Source of the DNA: an uncultured Caryophanales bacterium
GTDB taxonomy: Bacteria > Bacillota_I > Bacilli_A > RFN20 > CAG-288
NCBI GenBank assembly: GCA_937896065.1
Contig: CALBLI010000049.1
Location: forward strand, 1 to 64,000
Direction of reading: 5' to 3'
DNA: 64,000 bases
In this document: in pieces, positions 1 through 7,523 of the stretch
Layout: the number at the start of each line of letters is the position of its first letter
Position numbering within the stretch: position 1 is the stretch's first letter
The notes under the pieces: model-generated
Databases searched by the model: none
Told to the model about the DNA's origin: nothing
What the model saw: the letters and a program-made list of their open reading frames with translations, nothing else
Made by a program: the position numbers and the translations under genes

Positions 1-2
1 AA

Positions 3-131
3 GGTAAGTTTAGATGGTTAAAAAATAATGACTATAATACTATTTCTTATAAACAAATGGAATGGCTTTTAGATGGATTAGATATTATTCAAAAACATTA
101 TAATAAGCCTATAAATAATTTAGTGATTTAA
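3..131 (+). pseudogene. tnpB: IS66 Orf2 (TnpB) C-terminal fragment
   Basis: Frame 3 is open from the window edge to a TAA at 129-131, giving 43 codons that begin GKFRWLKNND and contain QMEWLLDGLDI. This matches the family pattern of IS66 Orf2, in which a G-R-F-x-W stretch is followed by a W-L-L-x-G-L motif near the C-terminus. In intact IS66 elements this protein is encoded just upstream of the TnpC transposase, as here (71 bp gap). The start is outside the window. It may itself be intact, but its partner is broken, so it is listed as part of a dead element. Confidence 0.6.
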
Positions 132-202
132 CAAAAAAAAGTATCGATTTTATCGATAAAAATCTTTATTTCTTTAATAAAAAATGGTATAATATTTATG
201 TT

Positions 203-499
203 ATGAAAGATAAGAAATTTGATTTAAAAAATTCATCAAAACAAGAACTGATTAATATAATTTTATCTTTAAGAAATGATAATGCTTCTTTACAAGAAAT
301 TATCAATAAAAACAATTTAGAAATCACTAAGCTTGAAGAAAGTGTTAAATATTGGAAAGATATTTTATTTAATAGAAAAAGTGAAAAGAGAATTTATAAT
401 GATGATAATGATTCAAATCTTATAAGACTCTTTGATGAAACTGATGCTTTAAATGTAAGCGTCAATAACTTTGACGTTATTAACGCTTACGTTTTTTGA
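203..499 (+). pseudogene. tnpC: IS66 TnpC transposase, N-terminal fragment
   Basis: This 98-codon frame has a leucine-rich coiled-coil stretch (about residues 10-50) followed by FNRKSEKR and IRLFDE. These correspond to the (L/F)-x-x-x-SEK and L-F-D-E-x-E signatures at the N-terminus of IS66 TnpC (usually 400-530 aa). Homology stops around residue 83, exactly where the 36-bp palindrome at 455-490 begins, and a TGA follows. The zinc-finger and DDE catalytic parts are absent. A TGGTATAAT extended -10 lies at 185-193, very close to the ATG, so any transcript would be nearly leaderless. Confidence 0.6.
455..490 (+). repeat. 36-bp palindrome with IS66-like tips inside the tnpC remnant
   Basis: GTAAGCGTCAATAAC (455-469) and GTTATTAACGCTTAC (476-490) form a 15-bp inverted repeat with one G-T wobble around a 6-nt centre. 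The tips read GTAAGCG outward, and terminal repeats of IS66 elements are known to begin with GTAA. The structure therefore looks like two IS66 ends brought together by internal deletion, or a tiny palindromic insertion. A run of T follows at 492-497, so the RNA would also be a plausible terminator. The flanking 8-mers do not match, so there is no visible target duplication. Confidence 0.55.
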
Positions 500-527
500 T
501 GAAAAATAATGTAAATTAAAAAAAATT

Positions 528-725
528 TTGAAATTAGCAAAATATATTAAAAACTATTTATTTTTACTTATAAAACTTCAAAAATATTTAGTATGCGTAA
601 TTGCTATGAAAAAAATGAGAAATTTACCAAAAGAATTTAAAATGGCTAGAGATTTTGCTTATTTTAATTATAACAAAATTAATAAAAGTCTATCTAAAAT
701 ATTAAAAGGAAGTATTAATCCGTAA
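528..725 (+). pseudogene. Possible IS66 TnpC C-terminal fragment
   Basis: The last 36 codons of this frame (about 618-725) contain LPKEFKMARDFAYF, then NKINKSLSKILKGSI. This resembles the IS66 TnpC C-terminal pattern in which L-P-x-S-x-x-x-x-A-x-x-Y-x-x-N is followed by a hydrophobic helix and a D-G-R-I-P-I-D stretch. The upstream 30 codons are low-complexity and not recognisable. The frame has no credible ribosome binding site. The order agrees with a large internal deletion of tnpC. Assignment is tentative because the fragment is short. Confidence 0.4.
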
Positions 726-766
726 CTTTTATTTAAATATGGCACCACTTTTTATAGTTTTAATAA

Positions 767-1672
767 TTAATCATAAAAATAATAAATCCAATAATAAGGT
801 AATTTAACTATTTTATATACAGGACAAGATGAAAATATACCTCCGCAAATTAATAGTATAATTATAACAAAAGCCTGTACTGCAAAATTATAGAAAATAT
901 AAGCTATAGTGCCAAAGACTAGTGCCAGAATCAATACGAGCATAGAGAATATAAAAGGAATTGTTAAAGATTCCATAAGCATGTAAGAATCAGTACTATT
1001 ATGCCTTCTTGACATACGTTGATAATTTCTAATTGCATAAATAAAGAGAACTATTGCTGAAATAGCATAACAAGAAATAGAATTTTTACAATCTTCTAAA
1101 TCTCTATATATATAAGACTTAAAAAAGACATAACAGATAACGCCAGCTAAGATTCCAGCTCCAAAAGTACAATCAATTAAAGTAGCATATTTAGATTTTT
1201 CGCCATACAAAAAGATATAAGGAATGCATAAAAAGCTAAATAAACCTATTGCTGGTAAGTATTTAACTATATTTCCACAAAAATCTTTAATAAAAACAAA
1301 ATGCCACCAATTTTTATAATCGAGATTTGATAAAAAGTCTAACTTATAGTTGATAGACAAAATATCTAATAAATTCGCTTTTAAAAAATAATGAGGGATA
1401 AAATAAGATATGAGTGAAAGACCTATTATAAACAATAAAGATATAATCTTACTTATGAGAGTGTTAGAAAAAATTTTACTGTTTAAAAAATGTATTCTTT
1501 TTTTTGCAGGCACATCAGCAGTTGAAGTAGGACTAGTAGAACAAGAAACATTATCAACATTGATTATGTTTTCATTATTGCTGTTATTGTAATACTCTAA
1601 ATAGGAAATTGTTTTATCTCGTAAGTACTTATAATCCATACTGTAATCTAAAGTTTCATCATTACTATTCAT
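767..1672 (-). CDS. Multi-pass membrane protein of unknown function
   Basis: The product is 301 aa. A polar, Asn/Ser-rich cytoplasmic-looking N-terminus (1-70) is followed by about six hydrophobic segments, near residues 73-96, 139-157, 164-184, 199-214, 238-262 and 264-281. The start is supported by GGAGA about 11 nt upstream of the ATG. Several cysteines (132, 168, 195, 201, 276, 283) lie in or near the membrane segments. I recognise no family. It stands alone between the IS66 remnant and tRNA-Pro on the same strand as both tRNA-Pro and the giant membrane protein further upstream. Confidence 0.7.
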   Translation of the reverse strand: MNSNDETLDYSMDYKYLRDKTISYLEYYNNSNNENIINVDNVSCSTSPTSTADVPAKKRIHFLNSKIFSNTLISKIISLLFIIGLSLISYFIPHYFLKANLLDILSINYKLDFLSNLDYKNWWHFVFIKDFCGNIVKYLPAIGLFSFLCIPYIFLYGEKSKYATLIDCTFGAGILAGVICYVFFKSYIYRDLEDCKNSISCYAISAIVLFIYAIRNYQRMSRRHNSTDSYMLMESLTIPFIFSMLVLILALVFGTIAYIFYNFAVQAFVIIILLICGGIFSSCPVYKIVKLPYYWIYYFYD

Positions 1673-1796
1673 AGCAGTTATTCTCCATCAATTTATATAT
1701 TTTAATACTCATTTTTTTAAATCAAAGTAATTTTAACTAAATAGTAAACTTTTTATAATCGAAACACAAAATAATCATTATTAATAACTAAACAAA

Positions 1797-1874
1797 TGGT
1801 TGAGACGACGGGATTTGAACCCGTGAAGACTAAGTCCCGAACCTAGTGTGATAACCAAGCTACACGACGTCTCA
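1797..1874 (-). tRNA. tRNA-Pro (anticodon CGG)
   Basis: On the minus strand the sequence folds as a cloverleaf: acceptor TGAGACG/CGTCTCA, D arm GTGT/ACAC with GG in the loop, anticodon stem CTAGG/CTTAG with loop TTCGGGA (anticodon CGG), T arm ACGGG-TTCAAAT-CCCGT. The discriminator A and an encoded CCA follow (1800-1797). A TATAAT (1891-1886) sits 12 nt upstream. It decodes CCG, a rare codon in a genome this AT-rich; a TGG-anticodon isoacceptor is expected elsewhere. Confidence 0.93.
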
Positions 1875-1955
1875 ATCACAATGATATTATATCATAATAT
1901 TAAAATAATTTATCACTCAAACACTACTACCTTATCTATATATAATGTATGCATT

Positions 1956-1987
1956 AAAAAAGATCAGATTTTACTCTGATCTTTTTT
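1956..1987 (-). terminator. Rho-independent terminator of the giant membrane protein gene
   Basis: A 13-nt inverted repeat (AAAAAAGATCAGA / TCTGATCTTTTTT) surrounds a 6-nt loop. It is T-rich on both sides and so could work in both directions, but it lies 3 bp beyond the stop codon of the minus-strand gene at 1991-7183, which it most likely serves. Confidence 0.85.
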
Positions 1988-1990
1988 ATT

Positions 1991-4900
1991 TTACTTTTTC
2001 TTAGTAGGATCAACAGGTTTAATTACTGGTTTAGGTTTAGTATTTAAACGATGCTTGATACTGACAGGTGCCATAACTTTATTATCATTATTTGCATCTT
2101 CTTTCTTTTCTTCAGTATTTTCACTACTATTTGTAGCTACATAAGCAACAGGTTTAATTGGAGTAATAGGTTTATTTGGTTTATTACTTTCATTTTCTTT
2201 TTCCTGCTTCTCAAGTTCTTGCTGTCTGAGCTTGTCTTCTTCAATAGCCTTCTTGAGTTCTCTTATTGATTTAGAGTGAGAAGCTGTTGATACAAACTTA
2301 GGTTGATTGCGATATTTGCTTAAATCATCGACAGTTGAGATGTTAGAAATATCATCAGCTTTAGTATTACCACGATTAGCAATAACTGGTGAAACTGTTG
2401 ATCTAACTTTAGCAATACCTCTAGTGAAGGCTTCTTCAGGAGTTAAGTAGCCATCATATTTATCAATCATGAATTCTTTCAAATTGAATGGAACATGCTT
2501 TGGTTCAACAGGTTTAATCTTAATTTCTGGCTTCTTAGCTTGAATATCATGGAGAGGTTTATTGATTTTCTCTAGAACTTTTTCTTCTTCAGCTTCAACT
2601 GTTTCTTCTTCATGTTTGATTGGAGCAACAGGTACTATTGGTTTCTTTGGTTTAGAGATGACAGGTTGTTTAACTTCTTCCTTCTCTTCTTCCTTAACTT
2701 CAATAGGTTCTTCCTCAATAGGTTCGTCTTCTTTAACTACCTCATATGCTTCAAGTTCAACAGGTGTTTCTTCAACAGTTATCTCTTCTTCAATAGGTTT
2801 AACTGATGTTTCAATAATCTCTGCATCCTTAATAGATTCTTCTTTAGATACAACAGTAGGAGTTTCTTCTACTTTAGTTTCAATAGGCTCTTCTTGTTGT
2901 TCTTCCTCAGTAGGTTCATCTTCTTTAACAACTTCGTAGGCTTCAAATTCACCATCATCTTCAACTAAGGTTTCTTCCTCAATAGCAGGTGTTGTTTCTT
3001 CTACTTTAGTTTCAACAGGTGTTTCTTCAATAGCTGTCTCTTCTTTTACAACTTCATAGAAGTCAAAGATAGTATCATCTTGTGGTGTTTCTTTAACTTC
3101 TTGGACAGGTTCACTGATTGTTTCAACAGGTGTTTCTTCAGCTAAATCTTCAGCTTTAACTACTTCATAGAAATCAAATTTTGTTTCATCTACTGGAGTA
3201 ATTATTTCTTCTTTTTCATCATTTTCAAATGAAGCAGGAAGTTCTTCTTCAACAAATGGGTCGACTACTTTTTCTTCTTTTTCGATAAGCTTGACACCAT
3301 CATGTTCTTCACCAAGTGATAAATAGATATAGTAAGCACGATCATCAATATCATTATCAGTGATTTCAACATGTTCAGTTAAATCGCATTCTTCATTATC
3401 TGGTGATAATGATTTAGCTATATCTTCAGCACGATCTTTTTCTTCTTCTTGTTGTAAATCGCTTATATCGCAACTTTCACTATTTGGTGATAATGAATCA
3501 GCAATTTCTTCTGCTCGATCATCGGTAGATTTATCTTCAACTGTTTCAAGTTTTGATAAGTCAATCTTTGCAAGCTCAATTTCAGGCCATGGGTCTGGAA
3601 GCTTGATAGAATCATCAACTTTTTCAAATGGTGAATCAACTTCATCAAATAAAGAAGCACCATCATAATCAAGTGACTGTTTGATTTCTTCAGCTCTAGC
3701 TTTTTCTCTTCTTTCAGCTACTACTTCAACAGGAAGAGTCAGATCTTCAAGTTCTTTTTCCTCATCTTCAAATTGTTTATGTAATTTTTCTTCATCATCA
3801 AATGGTGAATATAAATTGTAGCTTACTTTGTTAATTAAATCGAGTGAATTATATAAGGATAAAGCTCTATCCATAAATAGACTTTCTTTAAATAATTCGC
3901 CTATTCTTTGATCTTCAAGAATTTCTTCAGTTTCTATTACATCGCCTATAAACTTGTTAGTATCTTCAAATGGTGAATAAACATCACTTAAATTATCTGA
4001 AAGTTCAATAGAATCATATAATTTCTTAGCTCTATCAAATAAGAGATTATCATTTATAGATGATAAGATGTCTTCAGCTTTAGCTTTTAATACTTCATCA
4101 CTTTCATGAGGATCAATTACATCGCCTGCATCTTTACTTGATTCAAGTGAATTAAAGATTTCAAGAGCACGAGTTGTAAATTCAGGAAGCTTATCTTCAG
4201 CAAATGGCCTTTCACCCCATGGATTATAGATAGTTTCATATGGAGCATCCAATGCAAGTTCAATTGAATAGAATATTGACATTGCACGAGCAAGACCATC
4301 AATATTCTCTTCTCTATCACCCATGTAACTGATATAGGAGACATATAAGTTGTGAACTTGTACTTCATCGTATTCACTAGTGACATGATAGAAGCCTCTG
4401 ACATAGACAGGTAAGAACCATCTTTGATATGTTTCAGGTTCACTGGTCTTAACATCAACTTTATTATTATCAGCTAATGTGACTGGGACAATCTTCTCAC
4501 CAGTTTCTTCAACTTCAACAACCTCATTATAGATAGTCAAATCAGGTGCAAGTTTAGCGGGTACATCATTGTACATAGTAGCGATGATACTTGCAATTGG
4601 CTTGTATTTGACAAGGATAACATTCTTTTCACCAGGTTTATCATTGTAATTTTCATATTCAACATGGGTTGGAATACCATCTCCATAGCCATTAGCAAAT
4701 ACTTGTGAATATAGACCAAGTCCATATCCACGACCTCTTCCAACAATATGCTTGACAACTTTGCCAGATTCGGAAGCAATACGACGATATTCTTTCTTCC
4801 ACTTGAAGGCAAGAGGGTGACTTCTTCCACAAATGAGAAGCAAATGGAATAAGCCATCAACAACTATAATTGCAACGAGTGAATAAACAAGAGTCATTGC

Positions 4901-7183
4901 CTTTGGATTCAAATTGAAGTTGAAATTACGTAGCACATCAATTGGTGAATCTAAGGAAATATATTCAGCAACTAAATCGAAGGTATCATATAGATAATTC
5001 ATATATGGTACTTCATATAGTTCGTTTCTAAAACATAATAGATAGAAACAAACTAAGATAAATAAATTAGCTAATATAATGAGCAGTTCGACAAATGTTC
5101 TAAACCACATGGCTGATTTACCACGTCGTTTACTATGATTTAAAGTAGCACAAGCTAAATGTACTTGAAGTAACATAATAGCCGTACATGTAACTATTAT
5201 AAATAATGTTACAATAGCCATGAAATCAGCACTTTGTCCCCAATTTGGAAGTGGTGGATTAGTCAAATTAAATGGTGTATAGAACCTAGTAGGAACCATA
5301 TTGATAACTTGTCTTACAACATAGAATGAAACAAGTTCATCAAAATATAAATCTTTAAGTGGCGTAAATAATAAAACTGCAACTAAAGCAAGTAAAGTAA
5401 ATATTACAATATAGAATATGTCAAAGAATCTGACAATTTTATCTTGCCATCTCTTATATAAAGTAGTTTGCTCTGTTGAATATTTATATTCATGGATAGT
5501 CTCATAGACAACTTTAGCAGAACCACCTATATTATTGTCACCAGGAATAGTATCTTCTTCAGCAACTTTTAATAAATCATCTTCTTCACCAGGGAATGTA
5601 TCACCATATACAGCATCAGATCCATCAAAGTCAGCATTAAAAGCACTAGGATCAAAAGTTGACATTGTAGTTTCATAATCATCGTTTGGTTGAATAGCCT
5701 GTCCAGGTCTAAGCTTTGGTTTTTCAACCTTCTTTTCTTCTATTACTTCTTCATTAGGCTCTTCAGAAACTATTTCCTCATTTACTGCAGGTGTTTCATT
5801 AGGTTCTTCCTTCTTGCCTTTGTTTTTCTTCTTATTTTTCTTTTCTTCTTTTGCAAGCTTCTTTAATTCTTTTTTGGATAAAGGAACCTCATTTATTGAA
5901 GTTTCAGTGGCTTTAATTTGTGGATTTTCACCTTTAACAATCATCACACCATCTTCAACATCAGGTGCATTTTGACTAGAAATACTAACTGTATTGTCTT
6001 TATTTTTTGAAACTTTTTTAGCTTCTTTTCTAGCTTTTTTTTCATTTTTCTTTTCTTCTTTTGCAAGTTTCTTTAATTCTTTTTTTGATAATTTAGTTTC
6101 GTCTTTTTGATAAATATCCTTATCGTCAAACGAATCAGAAGCAACAACATTATTTTCTAATTTTTTATTTTCTTTTTTATCATGTTTTTTGTTCTTTTTG
6201 TCTTTTTTATCTTTTGAAAGTTCATTTGAAGATATAAGTTGTTCAAGTTCATTGTTAGTTAATGCGTTATCGTTATTTAAAGCGTCCAAATTTACTGGTT
6301 CTAAAGAATCAAAAATACGGCTCTCTTGATTTGTTGGTGAAACTTTTTTATCATCATCACCATCAAAAGAGTCAGTGGCCATTTTGTAGCCTACAGAAGA
6401 AAAATCACGTTTCTTATTGGATTTTTCAGCTTTTTTTGTGAATAAACCATTTGGAATAATTTGATAATCCTGTTTTTCTTGCATAATAGGTCTATTACCG
6501 CCTTTCTTAACTTCATTAACTAGAGAACCATAACTTGATTTTTTTTCTCTACTAGTAATTATAACATATCCAGTAATAAATAAGTTAACTATTACTTGTA
6601 CGATAATTACATAAAACTCGACTGAAACATACGAGTTCTTAAAAAAGTTAAATTTCCTCAATATTCCATCACCATCAAACCATCTAGCCATAGTGGAATA
6701 TAGTTGACTGACAAATGGAATAGAATTTTCTATTGACTGAGGTAGACAATAGAGAAGAAAAGTAGTTAAACAGAGAAAATTGATGATAAATGCAATAATC
6801 TCTATGGTTATTTTGGAAGGTTTATTCCTAGCATTTTTATCAATGATATTCGTGATAACTAGCACATTTGAGTATACAAGAAATACTAATGTAACAAGAA
6901 CCAGGCACCAAAGATAGAAAGAAACAAAAGCAATAAAATTCTTACTAACATCACCAAATGACGCAATATTGATAGCAAATGGCTCATAAACTAATGAAGG
7001 CATCAATGCTACAAGACCGTCAAAGAACGGAATGGTTGCAAACTTATCTAGTTTTGAGCTTGGAGGAGTTAGAAAGACGATTGGATAAGCAATAAGCAAT
7101 AAACCAATTGCAATAAACAAAGCATTGACTATGCGTATCGCTTTTCTTTTAGTTCTCTTGTTCTGTACGGTTTGCATTCTCAT
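1991..7183 (-). CDS. Giant duplicated membrane protein with charged repeats, unknown function
   Basis: The product is 1730 aa with no recognised family. It has two four-helix membrane modules: near residues 17-39, 83-112, 122-146 and 186-210, and again near 582-606, 652-678, 694-716 and 762-786. The linker (211-580) is Lys/Glu-rich and repeats SKKELKKLAKEEKK (366-379 and 436-449). After the second module comes a Gly-rich GRGRGYGLGLY (815-825), a folded-looking segment (840-960), about eight copies of an RA-xx-I/L-xx-SL motif (964-1290) often followed by SPFE/SPFD, four YEVVK repeats (1339, 1376, 1416 and 1480), and a Pro/Lys/Glu-rich tail. The start is set by GGAGG 11 nt upstream. It is monocistronic, with its own promoter and terminator. 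A scaffold or cell-envelope role is only a guess. Confidence 0.85.
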   Translation of the reverse strand: MRMQTVQNKRTKRKAIRIVNALFIAIGLLLIAYPIVFLTPPSSKLDKFATIPFFDGLVALMPSLVYEPFAINIASFGDVSKNFIAFVSFYLWCLVLVTLVFLVYSNVLVITNIIDKNARNKPSKITIEIIAFIINFLCLTTFLLYCLPQSIENSIPFVSQLYSTMARWFDGDGILRKFNFFKNSYVSVEFYVIIVQVIVNLFITGYVIITSREKKSSYGSLVNEVKKGGNRPIMQEKQDYQIIPNGLFTKKAEKSNKKRDFSSVGYKMATDSFDGDDDKKVSPTNQESRIFDSLEPVNLDALNNDNALTNNELEQLISSNELSKDKKDKKNKKHDKKENKKLENNVVASDSFDDKDIYQKDETKLSKKELKKLAKEEKKNEKKARKEAKKVSKNKDNTVSISSQNAPDVEDGVMIVKGENPQIKATETSINEVPLSKKELKKLAKEEKKNKKKNKGKKEEPNETPAVNEEIVSEEPNEEVIEEKKVEKPKLRPGQAIQPNDDYETTMSTFDPSAFNADFDGSDAVYGDTFPGEEDDLLKVAEEDTIPGDNNIGGSAKVVYETIHEYKYSTEQTTLYKRWQDKIVRFFDIFYIVIFTLLALVAVLLFTPLKDLYFDELVSFYVVRQVINMVPTRFYTPFNLTNPPLPNWGQSADFMAIVTLFIIVTCTAIMLLQVHLACATLNHSKRRGKSAMWFRTFVELLIILANLFILVCFYLLCFRNELYEVPYMNYLYDTFDLVAEYISLDSPIDVLRNFNFNLNPKAMTLVYSLVAIIVVDGLFHLLLICGRSHPLAFKWKKEYRRIASESGKVVKHIVGRGRGYGLGLYSQVFANGYGDGIPTHVEYENYNDKPGEKNVILVKYKPIASIIATMYNDVPAKLAPDLTIYNEVVEVEETGEKIVPVTLADNNKVDVKTSEPETYQRWFLPVYVRGFYHVTSEYDEVQVHNLYVSYISYMGDREENIDGLARAMSIFYSIELALDAPYETIYNPWGERPFAEDKLPEFTTRALEIFNSLESSKDAGDVIDPHESDEVLKAKAEDILSSINDNLLFDRAKKLYDSIELSDNLSDVYSPFEDTNKFIGDVIETEEILEDQRIGELFKESLFMDRALSLYNSLDLINKVSYNLYSPFDDEEKLHKQFEDEEKELEDLTLPVEVVAERREKARAEEIKQSLDYDGASLFDEVDSPFEKVDDSIKLPDPWPEIELAKIDLSKLETVEDKSTDDRAEEIADSLSPNSESCDISDLQQEEEKDRAEDIAKSLSPDNEECDLTEHVEITDNDIDDRAYYIYLSLGEEHDGVKLIEKEEKVVDPFVEEELPASFENDEKEEIITPVDETKFDFYEVVKAEDLAEETPVETISEPVQEVKETPQDDTIFDFYEVVKEETAIEETPVETKVEETTPAIEEETLVEDDGEFEAYEVVKEDEPTEEEQQEEPIETKVEETPTVVSKEESIKDAEIIETSVKPIEEEITVEETPVELEAYEVVKEDEPIEEEPIEVKEEEKEEVKQPVISKPKKPIVPVAPIKHEEETVEAEEEKVLEKINKPLHDIQAKKPEIKIKPVEPKHVPFNLKEFMIDKYDGYLTPEEAFTRGIAKVRSTVSPVIANRGNTKADDISNISTVDDLSKYRNQPKFVSTASHSKSIRELKKAIEEDKLRQQELEKQEKENESNKPNKPITPIKPVAYVATNSSENTEEKKEDANNDNKVMAPVSIKHRLNTKPKPVIKPVDPTKKK

Positions 7184-7247
7184 TTTTTCGATTGCCTCCG
7201 TTAAGAAATCATATATTTAAAAAATATATGCCCACCAAAACATTTAT

Positions 7248-7277
7248 AATATACCACTAGCCGACAAGTTTTTACAA
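7248..7277 (-). promoter_or_regulatory. Extended -10 promoter of the giant membrane protein gene
   Basis: On the minus strand TTGTAA (7277-7272), an 18-bp spacer and TATATT (7253-7248) preceded by TGG form a sigma-A-like promoter with an extended -10. The predicted start lies about 60 nt upstream of the ATG. The 14-mer TAGTGGTATATTAT covering the -10 also occurs at the cold shock gene promoter (61297-61310). Confidence 0.6.
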
Positions 7278-7360
7278 GTTTTTTATTATTTTTTTTAATA
7301 TTTTCGGTGCTAATTTAAAAGAAACAACTTTCTTTAATGTGCACGTGTTAAACAAGTAAG

Positions 7361-7437
7361 AAAAAAGCTCGTTTGTTAATTAATAATCAAACGAGCCTTT
7401 CTGTGTGCTATTCAATAGAACTAATTTTCTAATTGAC
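7361..7437 (-). ncRNA. Candidate small RNA or leader attenuator
   Basis: A promoter (7444-7471) is followed about 40 nt later by a 9-bp terminator stem GCTCGTTTG/CAAACGAGC (7396-7367) and six T on the minus strand. The predicted transcript is about 77 nt, contains no ATG, and ends 178 nt upstream of the giant membrane protein gene. It could be an independent small RNA or a terminated leader that sometimes reads through into that gene. Nothing in it matches an RNA family I know. Confidence 0.4.
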
Positions 7438-7443
7438 AATTAA

Positions 7444-7471
7444 ATTATACATTATTGATCTATAAAATCAA
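7444..7471 (-). promoter_or_regulatory. Sigma-A-type promoter facing the candidate small RNA
   Basis: On the minus strand TTGATT (7471-7466), a 16-bp spacer and a perfect TATAAT (7449-7444) form a good promoter. No minus-strand reading frame follows before the terminator at 7396-7361. Confidence 0.5.
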
Positions 7472-7523
7472 TAAATATTGATAAATTATTCAAATATAAT
7501 AGCTAATAAACTATATATTGTTT

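Larger units (their letters stand above)
3..725 (+). mobile_element. Decayed IS66-family insertion sequence (partial at window edge)
   Basis: The left edge carries three pieces resembling IS66 genes in the expected order: the C-terminus of the small TnpB (Orf2) protein, the N-terminus of transposase TnpC, and a short stretch like the TnpC C-terminus. The catalytic middle of TnpC is missing and the reading frame is broken, so the element is dead. A 36-bp palindrome lies at the break. I could not find an outer inverted repeat or target duplication on the right side, and the left end lies outside the window. The IS66 call rests on recognised sequence patterns, not on a search. Confidence 0.65.

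Noticed and set aside
447..498. 8-bp target duplication flanking the palindrome at 455-490
   Set aside because: The 8-mers on the two sides (CTTTAAAT and GTTTTTTG) do not match.
2562..2939. Ser-rich plus-strand open frames of 64-125 codons antisense to the giant membrane protein gene
   Set aside because: They mirror the Glu/Val/Thr-rich repeats on the other strand, have no ribosome binding sites, and show no family motif.
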